The notes beneath the pieces are model-generated. The model saw only the letters and a list, made by a program, of their open reading frames with translations, was not told the origin of the DNA and did not search any database. Position numbers and translations under genes: made by a program. Source: Bacteroidales bacterium (GTDB lineage Bacteria > Bacteroidota > Bacteroidia > Bacteroidales > UBA12077). From it: 64,000 nucleotides of DNA. This document shows, in pieces, positions 45,790 to 55,468 of this stretch. Positions within the stretch are counted from its first letter, which is position 1. Each line of letters starts with the position of its first letter. The stretch is from the NCBI GenBank assembly GCA_013138975.1, contig WTBR01000028.1, forward strand, positions 104,016-168,015, written 5' to 3'.

Positions 45790-46785
45790 TTAATGAATTA
45801 ATCCCAAACAATATAAATAACCATCGCGAGATGCAATATATATTTTATTATCCCAGACTATAGGAGTTTATTCAAACGAACCTTCTCGTTTTTCAATTAA
45901 TTCAAACACATTATTTTCATCATACTTAAAAGATAAATTCCCCAATATCCAGTAACAATTAACTTATCATCAACAGGAAAACACCATATAGCGGCATCTT
46001 TAGGTTTTTCTGAAGGGTTTAATTTAAAAATCCCAATCCAACTCTCGTGTTTTAAGGTTATATCCCCAAATATGTCCTGCTCCAGATGCTACATAAATTT
46101 TATTGTTTAATAATGAAGGAGATGACTCAGTAACAACATTATTACGATGTTTATATACATCGTCCATAGTGTATAGTTTTCTTTACTGAATAATATTAGG
46201 TTGAAACATCCCATTCAACGTTTTTCCATTTCTATAATTAGGATCAAAAACTGTAAAATAGGAATTTTCGAAACCTAAATATTCTGTATCATTTAGAATT
46301 AGTGAAGAACCATCAGCATCCCGAGAATAACTATGTATCCATTTCTGATCCATTCGCCATAATGTACCCGTTCCTTTAATTACATCATCAAATTCGTATT
46401 GCCAAATTAATTTGCCGGTTTCAGCGTCAATTTTATTCAAATGCTGATCATATGCACCTTGAATCAAATAAAGTTTTCCCTTTTCCTTTACTAATAATGG
46501 TTGACCTGTTCAACCTGCTCCAGCCCAAATTCTTGAACCAACCTTACGTGAATTAACAGTCTCGCCTTTACCTAAATAATGTTTGCAAACTAAACCTAGG
46601 GGATCGGGTGCATTCTTTCCATAAAAATCACGTTGCCAATTACCTGAAAAAGTTTGAATTATGGGATATGCAAGGGTATCTATTGCTATAGTATTCTTTT
46701 GACTTACAGGATCTTAATGAACCTGAGCATAAAAAAAATTCCCCAACAAAAGGGGAACTATAATAATTTTATAAATAAATTTTAA
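45790..46785 (-). pseudogene. decayed PQQ-like beta-propeller protein
   Basis: On the minus strand the segment reads as one secreted propeller protein if stops are ignored. First comes a signal-like FIYKIIIVPLLLGNFFYAQ, then FSGNWQRDFYGKNAPDPLG, VGSRIWAGAG and GKLYLIQGAYDQHLNKIDAETGKLIWQYEFDD. Further on are NNKIYVASGAGHIWGYNLKTREL and WDNKIYIASRDGYLYCLG. It is broken by at least four in-frame stops (near 46707, 46511, 46183 and 46027), a frameshift near 45930 and loss of the start codon. The longest intact stretch is 46183-46467. It was probably a periplasmic propeller. Confidence 0.75.
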
Positions 46786-47753
46786 TCAAATGATTGCCCA
46801 CTATTTGACGAAATAAATATCATTTTATCAAATTCCTCAGCTGTTAAATCATTAAAATAATAATGTACAGGATTAACCTTTGCGTTATTTTTAAATACTT
46901 CGTAATGCAAATGTGGTGCTGTTGACGTCCCTGTTGATCCAACAAATCCTATCACTTCACCGCGCTTAACTTTTTGTCCCTTTTTAACATTAAAAGCGTT
47001 TAAATGTCCATATAATGTTTTATAACCAAAACCATGATTAATAACAATCCGTTTTCCATATCCTCGTAAAGAATTGTCAATCAATTCTACTACACCGTCT
47101 CCGGTAGCATAAATCTCTGTACCTGTCTGCGCTGTAAAATCCATTCCATAATGAAACTTACGTATCTTATATATAGGATGAATTCTCCATCCCCAACCCG
47201 AAGCTGTACGTCTTAAATCTTTGTTCGATATTGGCATTACCGCAGGAACACTGGCAACCATTTTCTCCTTGTTTTCAGCCATTTCAATTACCTCATCATA
47301 GGATTTTGACTGCACATATAATTGTTTTGATATCTTATCAAGTCGTTGAGCTGTCTCTATAACCAAATCTGAATTCTTAAATCCCTGTAAATAAATGTAC
47401 CTATTTGTTCCACCAAAACCTGCTGAACGAACTGAAGGAGGAATCGGCTCTGCCTCAAAAATTACACGATAAATATTGTCATCTCTTTTTTGAAGATCTT
47501 CAAGTGTTTTTTCAACTAAATTAAAACGTTTGGTCAGAATTATGTATTGTTCCGTTAATTGATCATTTTCTCTATTCAAACCCTTTTCTTTTGGAGTGTC
47601 AAAAAACAATGCAAAAACTATATTATAAATAATTGCAATAATTAAAGTTGCAGAAAGATAAGTTAAGAATCGATAAAATTTTTGTTTCCCAGAGAGAACT
47701 ATCTTATTGTACCTAAGTGTATTGCGATCAAATTTGTATTTTGGTTTAGCCAT
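46782..47753 (-). CDS. M23 family metallopeptidase (second of tandem pair)
   Basis: The 323-residue membrane-anchored peptidoglycan endopeptidase has a transmembrane helix at about 30-50, a coiled coil at about 60-95, then a LytM domain. The zinc ligands are in KFHYGMDFTAQTG (H and D, about 200-206) and APHLHYEVF (H-x-H, about 281-283), with TGDGVVELIDNSLRGYGKRIVINHG between. It cuts stem-peptide cross-bridges or regulates those that do. It is a close paralogue of the gene upstream. An exact -7 box at 47774-47781 indicates its own promoter. Confidence 0.93.
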   Translation of the reverse strand: MAKPKYKFDRNTLRYNKIVLSGKQKFYRFLTYLSATLIIAIIYNIVFALFFDTPKEKGLNRENDQLTEQYIILTKRFNLVEKTLEDLQKRDDNIYRVIFEAEPIPPSVRSAGFGGTNRYIYLQGFKNSDLVIETAQRLDKISKQLYVQSKSYDEVIEMAENKEKMVASVPAVMPISNKDLRRTASGWGWRIHPIYKIRKFHYGMDFTAQTGTEIYATGDGVVELIDNSLRGYGKRIVINHGFGYKTLYGHLNAFNVKKGQKVKRGEVIGFVGSTGTSTAPHLHYEVFKNNAKVNPVHYYFNDLTAEEFDKMIFISSNSGQSFD

Positions 47754-47773
47754 AAATATGGTTATTTATGGAG

Positions 47774-47781
47774 CAAATATA
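47774..47781 (-). promoter_or_regulatory. -7 box (TATATTTG) of the second M23 gene
   Basis: The minus strand has TATATTTG, 21 bases before the start of the second M23 gene, in the 43-base gap between the tandem genes. Confidence 0.4.
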
Positions 47782-47796
47782 AGGAAATAATTTAAA

Positions 47797-48768
47797 TCAA
47801 TCCATTGGATTACGCTTTTTTGAGCAAGCAACTACCATTAACTCATACTCTTCAGAGCTAATATCATTAAAATAATAGTTTATAGGATTTTTAGCCTTGT
47901 TATATAATTTAACTTCATAATGTAAGTGGGCTCCTGTTGAACGACCCGTATTACCAAGAGTTCCAATAACTTCTCCACGTTTCACTTTTTGTCCCTCATC
48001 AACAGATATCTTTTGTAAATGTGCATAAAGAGTTTTATAACCATATCCATGATCTACTAACACTCGATTACCATAACCATAAAAAGAATATCCTACTTCA
48101 ACGACAACACCATCTCCGGTTACAAAAATATCTGAACCTTCGGCACCTGTAAAGTCCATTCCATGATGCATTGTTCTTTTTCCAGTAAACGGATCGCTTC
48201 GTGATCCATAATAATCACTAATACGATTAAAATCTTTTAATGCTACAGGTTGAATTGCCGGTATACATGCAATCATCTTTTCTTTATTCCTGGCTAATTC
48301 TATTACTGTATCAAATGATTTAGACTGTACATATATTTTTTTTGAAAGTTTATCTACTTTTTTAAAAGTTTCGATTAAAACATCAGAATTAATATATCCT
48401 TCAAATTCCAAATAACGATTTGTACCACCAAAACCTGCTTCCCTAACGGATGGTGGAATAGGTTCTAACTCAAAAATCGATCTGTAAAAATGATCATCTC
48501 TTTGCTGCATATCCTTGATTACAAGGTCTACATCAATCATCCTCTCGTTTAGTCCATCATATTTTGATAAAAGAAATTCGCTTACATCTTCTAGCATTAA
48601 AACTTTTGGCATCTTGTAGATTGATGAATAAATCAAGTTAATTGCTATTGCCGATATACCGGTAACCAATATAAAAAATAAAATCCTTTGGAAAATTTGT
48701 TTCCAAACAAGCTTAACTTTTTTAAAAGTAAGAGTTTTTGAATCAAATTGATATTTGATTTTTGGCAT
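47797..48768 (-). CDS. M23 family metallopeptidase (first of tandem pair)
   Basis: This 323-residue peptidase has the same layout as its downstream neighbour: N-terminal membrane helix (IFQRILFFILVTGISAIAINLIY), a coiled linker, the shared motif PIPPSVREAGFGGTNRYLEFEGY, and the LytM catalytic domain. Zinc ligands are in TMHHGMDFTGAEG and AHLHYEV, and the downstream HLQKISVDEGQKVKRGEVIG resembles the second copy. Both catalytic motifs are intact. The two enzymes are probably a recent duplication with divided roles in cell-wall turnover. Confidence 0.93.
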   Translation of the reverse strand: MPKIKYQFDSKTLTFKKVKLVWKQIFQRILFFILVTGISAIAINLIYSSIYKMPKVLMLEDVSEFLLSKYDGLNERMIDVDLVIKDMQQRDDHFYRSIFELEPIPPSVREAGFGGTNRYLEFEGYINSDVLIETFKKVDKLSKKIYVQSKSFDTVIELARNKEKMIACIPAIQPVALKDFNRISDYYGSRSDPFTGKRTMHHGMDFTGAEGSDIFVTGDGVVVEVGYSFYGYGNRVLVDHGYGYKTLYAHLQKISVDEGQKVKRGEVIGTLGNTGRSTGAHLHYEVKLYNKAKNPINYYFNDISSEEYELMVVACSKKRNPMD

Positions 48769-48922
48769 TTTCTAATAAATATAATGTGTTCAATTAAAAA
48801 AAGTATCTACCTAAGCGACAAATCTAACTTAAATAAATTAATTTTACAACCCTGATAATATAAAAATTATCTTACGTAATAAATTAATTAAAGAGTTTTA
48901 ACTGTTTTTAATATAGGTTTTT

Positions 48923-51541
48923 ATGAATTCGAAAGAAATCAGAAGTAAGTTTTTAAGTTTTTTTGAAAGCAAAAATCACATCATAGTTCCTTCGGCCGCA
49001 ATGGTTATAAAAAATGATCCTACCCTAATGTTTACTAATGCGGGAATGAATCAGTTTAAGGATATTTTTCTTGGAAATAATGCTGCAAAAAATGCACGAG
49101 TTGCCGATACACAGAAATGTTTAAGAGTTTCAGGGAAACATAATGATTTGGAAGAAGTGGGTCATGATACATATCATCACACCATGTTTGAAATGTTAGG
49201 AAACTGGTCATTTGGAGACTACTTTAAAGTAGAAGCTATTGGATGGGCGTATGAATTTTTGGTTACTGAAATGGGAATTGATCCGGAAAGACTGTACGCA
49301 ACGGTATTTGAAGGAAGCACAGATGATAAGCTTGAATTAGATATTGAGGCACAAGATCAATGGAAAAAATATTTGCCGGAAGACCGTATATTAAACGGAT
49401 CTAAAAAAGATAACTTCTGGGAAATGGGTGAAACAGGACCTTGTGGACCATGCTCAGAATTACATATTGATTTACGAAACGATGAGGATCGAAAAGAAAC
49501 TTCAGGTGCAAAATTAGTAAACAAAGATCATCCACTTGTAATTGAAGTATGGAATCTTGTTTTTATACAATATAACAGAAAATCAAACGGCAGTTTAGAT
49601 TTACTTCCGAGCAAGCACGTTGATACAGGAATGGGATTTGAAAGACTTTGTATGGCATTACAGGGTAAAAAATCGAATTATGATACGGATGTTTTCCAAC
49701 CTCTTATTCAATCAATTGCTAAAGCTGCAGGGAAAATATATGGAGATAATGAGCAGGCAGATATTGCGATGCGTGTTATTTCTGATCATTTAAGAGCAAT
49801 CAGTTTTTCAATTGCTGACGGTCAATTGCCATCTAATGTTAAAGCAGGTTATGTAATTCGTCGTATTTTACGTCGTGCAGTTCGTTACGGATACACATTT
49901 TTAGGTTTTAACGAACCCTTTATTTACAATTTAGTAAATGTATTAATTGATGTATTGGGTGATGCTTATCCTGAATTAATAAGTCAAAAAGAATTAATTA
50001 AAAAAGTGATTTTTGAGGAAGAAACCTCATTCCTGAAAACGCTGGAAACAGGAATTCGCCTTTTGGATAAAATAATTAAAAATATCGAAGAAGAAGAATA
50101 TAATGTGATTCCGGGCAAAGTGGTTTTTGAACTTTACGACACCTATGGTTTTCCTTTGGATTTAACTGAACTTATTGCGCGCGAGCACAATCTTGCAGTT
50201 AATAAAAAAGAGTTTGAGGAAGAAATGGAGAATCAAAAAAACAGATCGAGAAGTGCTGCAAGTGTTGATACTGAAGATTGGGTTGAATTATTAGAAGATG
50301 ACGTTGAAGAATTTGTGGGTTATGATTTTCTTGAAACTGATGTTAAGATAACCAGATTCAGAAAAGTAAAACAAAAAAAGAAAGAGTTTTACCATTTAGT
50401 ATTTAACTTATCTCCTTTTTATGCTGAAAGTGGCGGACAAGTTGGTGACAAAGGATATATTGAGGCAAACGGTGAGAAAATTAGTATTATAAATACTATT
50501 AAGGAAAATAATTTAAGTATTCATATTACCGATAAACTTCCAACTGATCCTAAAGCTGACTTTAAAGCAGTTGTGAGCTCAAGCAAAAGAATTTCAACGG
50601 CTAACAATCATACTGCAACTCACTTACTTCATGATACTTTAAGAAAGGTTTTGGGTGAGCATGTAGAACAAAAAGGATCATTGGTTAATCCTGATCATTT
50701 ACGTTTTGACTTTAGTCATTTTCAGAAGCTTTCTGAGGATGAAATAAGAAATATTGAAATTTTAGTTAATGAGCAAATTAGAAATAATTTTCCTCTTGAG
50801 GAACATCGTAATATTCCAATTAAAACTGCATCGGAAATGGGTGCAATGGCTTTATTTGGAGAAAAATATGGTGATACTGTTCGTGTAATTAAATTTAATG
50901 ATTCTATTGAGTTATGTGGTGGTACACATGTATCGAATACCGGACAAATTGGATTTTTCAAAATCATGCATGAAAGTTCAACTGCATCTGGGATTAGACG
51001 AATTGAAGCCATTACAGGAGAAAAAGTTGTTGAATATGTTTTTACCCAGATTCAAGAATTAACCGAGATTAAGGCTTTATTTAAAAATCCTAAAAATACT
51101 GTTGAGAGTGTAAAATCATTGTTCGATGAAGTTGCTAAATTAAATAAGCAAATAGAGGAATCTACAAAAGAGCAAGCTCAGGGAATTAAGAAGACTCTTA
51201 AAAATCAAGTTATAGAAATAAACGGAGTAAGTTTTATTGGTGCTAAAGTTGGACTTAATTCTGCAGCTGCAATAAAAGATCTTGCTTTTCAATTGAAAAA
51301 TGAAATTGAAAATTTAGTATTGGTTTTAGGAGCTACTATTGATAATAAAGCGAATTTATCTGTTATGATCTCAGAATCTCTTGTAAAAGATAAAGGATGG
51401 GATGCATCTAAAATAATTCGTGATGCAGCTAAAGAAATTCAAGGTGGTGGCGGTGGCCAAGCATTTTATGCTACAGCCGGCGGTAAAAAACCTGAAGGAT
51501 TAGATGCTGCTATTGAGAAAGTAAAAGAACTTATTAAGTAG
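48923..51541 (+). CDS. alaS: alanyl-tRNA synthetase
   Basis: AlaS charges tRNA-Ala. The 872 residues have the class II core (motif 1 near [18 protein letters not shown]; motif 2 with [16 protein letters not shown] and the [19 protein letters not shown] segment). The editing domain has [16 protein letters not shown] (the HxxxH zinc site) and [15 protein letters not shown]. The C-Ala domain ends with [23 protein letters not shown]. The length is normal. It is divergent from the M23 genes. Confidence 0.97.
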   Translation: MNSKEIRSKFLSFFESKNHIIVPSAAMVIKNDPTLMFTNAGMNQFKDIFLGNNAAKNARVADTQKCLRVSGKHNDLEEVGHDTYHHTMFEMLGNWSFGDYFKVEAIGWAYEFLVTEMGIDPERLYATVFEGSTDDKLELDIEAQDQWKKYLPEDRILNGSKKDNFWEMGETGPCGPCSELHIDLRNDEDRKETSGAKLVNKDHPLVIEVWNLVFIQYNRKSNGSLDLLPSKHVDTGMGFERLCMALQGKKSNYDTDVFQPLIQSIAKAAGKIYGDNEQADIAMRVISDHLRAISFSIADGQLPSNVKAGYVIRRILRRAVRYGYTFLGFNEPFIYNLVNVLIDVLGDAYPELISQKELIKKVIFEEETSFLKTLETGIRLLDKIIKNIEEEEYNVIPGKVVFELYDTYGFPLDLTELIAREHNLAVNKKEFEEEMENQKNRSRSAASVDTEDWVELLEDDVEEFVGYDFLETDVKITRFRKVKQKKKEFYHLVFNLSPFYAESGGQVGDKGYIEANGEKISIINTIKENNLSIHITDKLPTDPKADFKAVVSSSKRISTANNHTATHLLHDTLRKVLGEHVEQKGSLVNPDHLRFDFSHFQKLSEDEIRNIEILVNEQIRNNFPLEEHRNIPIKTASEMGAMALFGEKYGDTVRVIKFNDSIELCGGTHVSNTGQIGFFKIMHESSTASGIRRIEAITGEKVVEYVFTQIQELTEIKALFKNPKNTVESVKSLFDEVAKLNKQIEESTKEQAQGIKKTLKNQVIEINGVSFIGAKVGLNSAAAIKDLAFQLKNEIENLVLVLGATIDNKANLSVMISESLVKDKGWDASKIIRDAAKEIQGGGGGQAFYATAGGKKPEGLDAAIEKVKELIK

Positions 51542-51740
51542 TCTTTGCAAGAAAACTCCAAATTACTCACAAGTTTAAAATTTATAAATTTGTGTTCGTG
51601 AGCTTCGCAAGGTTCTGCGTTATTCTTGTTTTGAAAACAGTCATTCACAAAAGTGAACTCCTTGATTTTCAAAACTTCGAAAGCCTTGTCTTTGAAACCT
51701 TCTTGACAAAGACAGTAAAAAAGAGTAGTTTTCTTGCTAA
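51542..51740. other. structured non-coding region after alaS
   Basis: GCAAGAAAACTCC (51548-51560) and, inverted, GTAGTTTTCTTGC (about 51724-51736) bracket a 180-base stretch. The stretch is full of short hairpins: GTCTTTG / CAAAGAC, TTCAC-AAAA-GTGAA and GTTTTGAAAAC. It may be the 3' end of the alaS transcript or a repeat element. I see no gene. Confidence 0.45.
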
Positions 51741-51833
51741 CAATAAGTAAAATAAGCTAAGAATATAGAAAGTTGTTATGCTTCGACAAGCTCAGCGTGA
51801 CAAATTCCTTTTTTTACACTGAAATAATTAAAC

Positions 51834-51871
51834 AAAAACCCTGTTATAGTAAAAACTCTGACAGGGTTTTT
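51834..51871. terminator. terminator-like hairpin with internal repeats
   Basis: AAAAACCCTGT and ACAGGGTTTTT form an 11-bp stem with a 16-base loop and T-runs after it on plus and A-runs before it. It could end alaS transcription after a leader-like tail of about 300 bases, and transcription from the other side as well. Nearby CTTCGACAAGCTCAGCGTGA (51782-51801) is a widespread repeat core also seen at 53743-53790. Confidence 0.6.
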
Positions 51872-51942
51872 GTTTATCTTTTTTTGAAGCAATCTTTTAA
51901 TTTACAGATTGCTTCGTTTCACTCGCAATGACAGTGGTTTTT

Positions 51943-53241
51943 TTATTCTGTTAAATTAGAAGGAACCTGCGGTGTAGAAATTAAATATTCGAACCTCTCC
52001 CATTTTTCTTCATTACTTTCTCCTGCATTTGTTTCCATATAATTTCGAACCATATCCAAACCAACATTATAATTAATTATGTAGCTTCTGTATGCCTCGA
52101 TAAAACTTAAACTTTTTTCGGCACTTTCACGACTGCGTAATGCATATTTTACCAACCAATCGATTGTTTCTTCTTTTGATTTTTCACCGTTCAAGTAATC
52201 TTTTGCAGCTGCATTTCTTACATATGATACTTTTGAAACCAAGGATAATACTTCGTAATATTTCTCTGCTTTTTCAGGATTTATTCCTGCTAATGGAAAT
52301 AAAACTTCTTTCTCAAAATTAATTTTCTCATCATCGGGAAAAGCCATTTCTATTCCGTAGTTCGCTGTTCCTTCCGCAATTAAGGATTGCGGACTATACA
52401 ATGGATAAACTGTAAATTCCACCCAATTATTCTTTTTATACATATTGGTTTCAAGCAAACAATTATAAACGTGATGTCCCGGATAACCTTCATGACTAGC
52501 CAAATCGATTGCTCTATCAATGTACACGGGCAAATCTGTATTTACTTGAATTAAACTGAAATTATTTCCTTTATACCAATTGTAACCTCCCCAAGGTTTA
52601 TCTTTTACAAATTCCAAAACAAAATTCTCATTTTCAGGCAAATCAATATACTGTAGTGTTCTTTTTCTGGCTTCGGCAATTGCTATATTAAAAACTTCTT
52701 CAAGTTTATCATTCGGAATGATGAAATCTTTTTTGAACTCATTTAATCGCTCTGTCAATTCTCCTTCGCCCGGTAAAAGTTCATTTAATTCCTGAATCAC
52801 TGATTCAAAATCTCCTACCTTATAATCGGGTGTAACAACATCGTATAAAGCGGATGTTTCTTCATCGAATGAAAATTTCTTACCTCCTACTAATTCTATT
52901 CTTCCTTGAACGGCTGTAAGTTGTTTTTCCAAATATCGATGTCGAAGTATTAAAACTTCATTTAATTTATTTTGATCTATCTCTTTTAACTGATTATTCA
53001 GGTTTTCTATTTTTATTAAAAAATCATTTACAGGAATTTCAAGGTTTTCTTCTGTAAGATTTTCAGGTTTCCACTCTTCGGACCCATAATATGCATCAAC
53101 AAAATATGGATCATACAAACCGGCTTCTAAAACTAGTTTTACATAATCTTCTGCAATAAGATTTAAAGCTTCATTTGGATTTATTTTTGGCTGACAAGAA
53201 ATTAAGCCTATCAACATTGATATTACAAGTATTTTTTTCAT
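51943..53241 (-). CDS. DUF885-like zinc metallopeptidase lipoprotein
   Basis: The 432 residues begin with a lipoprotein signal (ILVISMLIGLISCQP, Cys at about 16). The catalytic region is HEGYPGHHVYNCLLE (about 250-264) followed by SLIAEGTANYGIEMAF (downstream Glu, about 290). This HEGYPGHH plus distal AEG pattern is that of the DUF885 peptidase family. The chain is shorter than typical DUF885 proteins (about 550-600). An envelope-facing protease or peptidase role is likely; the substrate is unknown. Confidence 0.8.
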   Translation of the reverse strand: MKKILVISMLIGLISCQPKINPNEALNLIAEDYVKLVLEAGLYDPYFVDAYYGSEEWKPENLTEENLEIPVNDFLIKIENLNNQLKEIDQNKLNEVLILRHRYLEKQLTAVQGRIELVGGKKFSFDEETSALYDVVTPDYKVGDFESVIQELNELLPGEGELTERLNEFKKDFIIPNDKLEEVFNIAIAEARKRTLQYIDLPENENFVLEFVKDKPWGGYNWYKGNNFSLIQVNTDLPVYIDRAIDLASHEGYPGHHVYNCLLETNMYKKNNWVEFTVYPLYSPQSLIAEGTANYGIEMAFPDDEKINFEKEVLFPLAGINPEKAEKYYEVLSLVSKVSYVRNAAAKDYLNGEKSKEETIDWLVKYALRSRESAEKSLSFIEAYRSYIINYNVGLDMVRNYMETNAGESNEEKWERFEYLISTPQVPSNLTE

Positions 53242-53383
53242 AGCAAATATTTTAATTTATCGAGTTTAAATTAGCACGACAATATTATATAATTAATTCG
53301 TAAAGTTCATATTTCAATAAAAAATCATCTTAAATCTTTAAAAAAAGGATTACCCTTTTGTTTACCTAAAAATATTGAACGCT

Positions 53384-53450
53384 GATTATACGGATTTCGG
53401 TAAATACAAACATATTATTGCTGGGATTTATAAGAATGGCAAGAAATCAT
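53384..53450 (+). pseudogene. 3' remnant of a gene duplicated at 55129-55188
   Basis: This reads DYTDFGKYKHIIAGIYKNGKKS before a stop, matching VYDKYKHITAEIYKNGKKQ encoded at 55129-55188 (about 84% identity over 52 bases of DNA). No longer frame is attached, so it is the tail of a lost gene. Confidence 0.45.
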
Positions 53451-53460
53451 AAAAAAGGGG

Positions 53461-53610
53461 GGCTGTCCAAAAATCCCTTTAGTGTCATTACTCACTTCGT
53501 TCATGAGATAGTTCCCTTGAAAAAAGGAATCTCTTAATTGAATCGTACACAATAAATTATGAGATCCCCAATCAAGTTGGGGATGACAAATAATGACTTT
53601 TTGGTCAGCT
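53461..53610. repeat. MITE-like element E1 with GGCTGTCC ends
   Basis: The ends GGCTGTCCAAAAA and TTTTTGGTCAGCT are inverted repeats, and the 150-base element has no frame. It contains GAGATCCCCAATCAAGTTGG followed by GGATGACA, a repeat core common in Bacteroidota. A sister element lies at 54553-54687. Confidence 0.55.
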
Positions 53611-53652
53611 TCTTTATGAAATATTATTTCATTCTCATTTTAGAATGAACTA

Positions 53653-53860
53653 CCCCGCTGCAAGTGAACAGGTTATCAGCTGAGGAATTATTCTTAAATC
53701 GCCCAAGGGGCAGGTAATAAGACCCAATAGATCCCTCGACTGCACTTCGACAAGCTCAGTAGAGTCCACTTCGACAAGCTCGGTGGAGCCCACTCGGGAT
53801 CAGTTCGACTATATGATTTCAGTTCACTATCGTTCCTAAAATCATAGTCTCACTGATTTA
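53653..53860. repeat. interspersed repeat, copy R3, with internal 24-bp tandem
   Basis: This is the longest of three related copies (see 23891-24031 and 30729-30915). It contains AAGACCCAATAGATCCCTCG, CACTCGGGATCAGTTCGACT and TTCACTATCGTTCCTAAAAT. At 53743-53790 the 24-base unit CACTTCGACAAGCTCRGTRG-AGYC is repeated twice, whereas R2 has it once. The right end overlaps the stop codon of the barrel-protein gene. Confidence 0.6.
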
Positions 53861-54532
53861 AAACTGATAAGATACTCCAAATGCAATTGACAGAAACCAT
53901 TTTGGAGTGTAAGCATGATCAATACCATCATCAGAATAATATTGAAAATTTTCAGTAAGAATATAATTTACATTTGGGGCAGCTATAATTCCAAAACGTT
54001 TAATTTTATAATGCAAACGAAAACCTAAATCAAGAGTTGTTAAAAATCTTTGCTCAAGCTGATAACCTCTTTGTACCCATGGCCCGCCGTTAATGCTTGA
54101 TAAACCTAAACCATTATCAGGTTCAATATAACCAATATTTACTCCACAGTGGAAATCTGCTTGACGTGGAATTAATCCTATAAACATTTTAAATATTAAT
54201 TCTTCGATCGACTCAATACTTCCTCCTATCATAAAACTTTTATCGATTGGTGTTCTATAAACAAGTTGAATGGGTACTGAATAAAATTTATTACTTCCTT
54301 CCAGATTATTTACAAATGAAATTCCGGTTCTAAGACCTATATCGTTATAGAAATAATATGTTGTTTGTAAACTTAATTTATTACCTACAAGGTTTTCATG
54401 CTCATTCGAGTTTAGCGATGCAAACAAACCATACTCAAAACTAATATCGTGAAAAAAGAATTCTTCATCATTCTGTTGAGCAATAGATGATAAAGAAAAA
54501 GTTAATAAAATAGCAATAATAAATTTTCTCAT
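53858..54532 (-). CDS. outer-membrane beta-barrel protein
   Basis: The protein has about 225 residues, starting at the ATG at 54532 so that a regular signal peptide results (FIIAILLTFSLSSIAQQ). Amphipathic strands typical of an 8-stranded barrel follow (ISFEYGLFASLNS, LSLQTTYYFYNDIGLRTGISF, LVYRTPI, LDLGFRLHYKIKRFGIIAAP), with a terminal FGVSYQF ending in Phe. I do not recognise a specific family. It lies alone between repeat elements. Confidence 0.7.
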   Translation of the reverse strand: MRKFIIAILLTFSLSSIAQQNDEEFFFHDISFEYGLFASLNSNEHENLVGNKLSLQTTYYFYNDIGLRTGISFVNNLEGSNKFYSVPIQLVYRTPIDKSFMIGGSIESIEELIFKMFIGLIPRQADFHCGVNIGYIEPDNGLGLSSINGGPWVQRGYQLEQRFLTTLDLGFRLHYKIKRFGIIAAPNVNYILTENFQYYSDDGIDHAYTPKWFLSIAFGVSYQF

Positions 54533-54552
54533 ATTAATATTTTTTAGAACGA

Positions 54553-54687
54553 GGGTGTCCAAAATTAAGCTCTCTATGAAAAATGTCATATTGAGCCTGT
54601 CGAAATATCTCATTATTAATCAAGAAGATTCTTCGACATCCCGACAATCGGGACAGAATGACAACTACTAGATCTTTTTGAACAGCC
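54553..54687. repeat. MITE-like element E2 with GGGTGTCC ends
   Basis: GGGTGTCCAAAA and TTTTTGAACAGCC are imperfect inverted repeats at the ends. Inside are CCTGTCGAAATATCTC and a small hairpin with CATCCCGACAATCGGGACAG. The bases up to 54963 show no gene. Confidence 0.55.
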
Positions 54688-54963
54688 TTGTTATTATGAT
54701 GTAATTCTAGTTATTAAAACCATTCCATGCAATGAAAAAAATCCTTCTTTTAAAGTCAAAATTATTTCCGAGATTAAACTCAAACATTGGAACCATAACA
54801 CTATTACGTATCGAAATAATAAACTGCTCCTAAATAAAAGTAAATTTACTTTACCGAATGACCTTTGCAGACTCCATGCAGAACCAAATACAATGCCAAA
54901 CTTGACGAGCGCAAAAAAAATAAAAATTCAAGTTAGTTTGCGAAGAATGGAGCCCACAAACAG

Positions 54964-55188
54964 GTGAATTATACCGTTTATTATTCAAAATGCCATATTT
55001 GTAAAAAACAAATATGGATAGAATATATAACGACATTAACCATTATAGACATTAAAGCACCACATTATATGCGACATTTTGAAAAAGAATTGGTATTATC
55101 TCCTACACAGAAATTAAAGCGCAGTTTTGTTTACGATAAATACAAACATATTACTGCTGAGATTTATAAGAATGGTAAGAAACAATAA
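54964..55188 (+). pseudogene. unrecognised gene fragment ending in YKHITAEIYKNGKKQ
   Basis: A 74-residue frame with a GTG start, no signal peptide and no family match. Only the C-terminal part (KRSFVYDKYKHITAEIYKNGKKQ) has a relative, at 53384-53450. A terminator directly follows, suggesting this was the end of a real transcript. It is more likely a truncated gene than a functional small protein. Confidence 0.4.
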
Positions 55189-55196
55189 GAAATAGA

Positions 55197-55226
55197 AATG
55201 TTCCTGATATTAAGGAGCATTTTTTA
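55197..55226 (+). terminator. Rho-independent terminator
   Basis: AATGTTCCT and AGGAGCATT form a stem with one wobble pair and a T-run. It ends the plus-strand unit of the fragment at 54964-55188. The following 240 bases contain no gene. Confidence 0.65.
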
Positions 55227-55468
55227 TACTAACAATTGTTAATTTACACCAAATTTATCAGCTCTTTTCATAGATACCAATAACTTAGTCTAAAATAGGA
55301 TTGGATTACAAACTTATTGGTTAGCTGTTGGTGGTGCTATAGCTTAGTGCAGGCTTACTAATGTGTTTGGAATAGGGTTTTGGCAATTAGGACACTACCT
55401 GTCAATATTTATTTCTCCGCTTTCAGTTTTGAAAAATAATAATTCGGAGTTTCTCATAATATATTTAT

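Noticed and set aside
46183..46785. Recoding (e.g. selenocysteine or readthrough) of stops in the propeller gene
   Set aside because: Stops are of mixed types and accompanied by a frameshift and a lost start, so decay is simpler.
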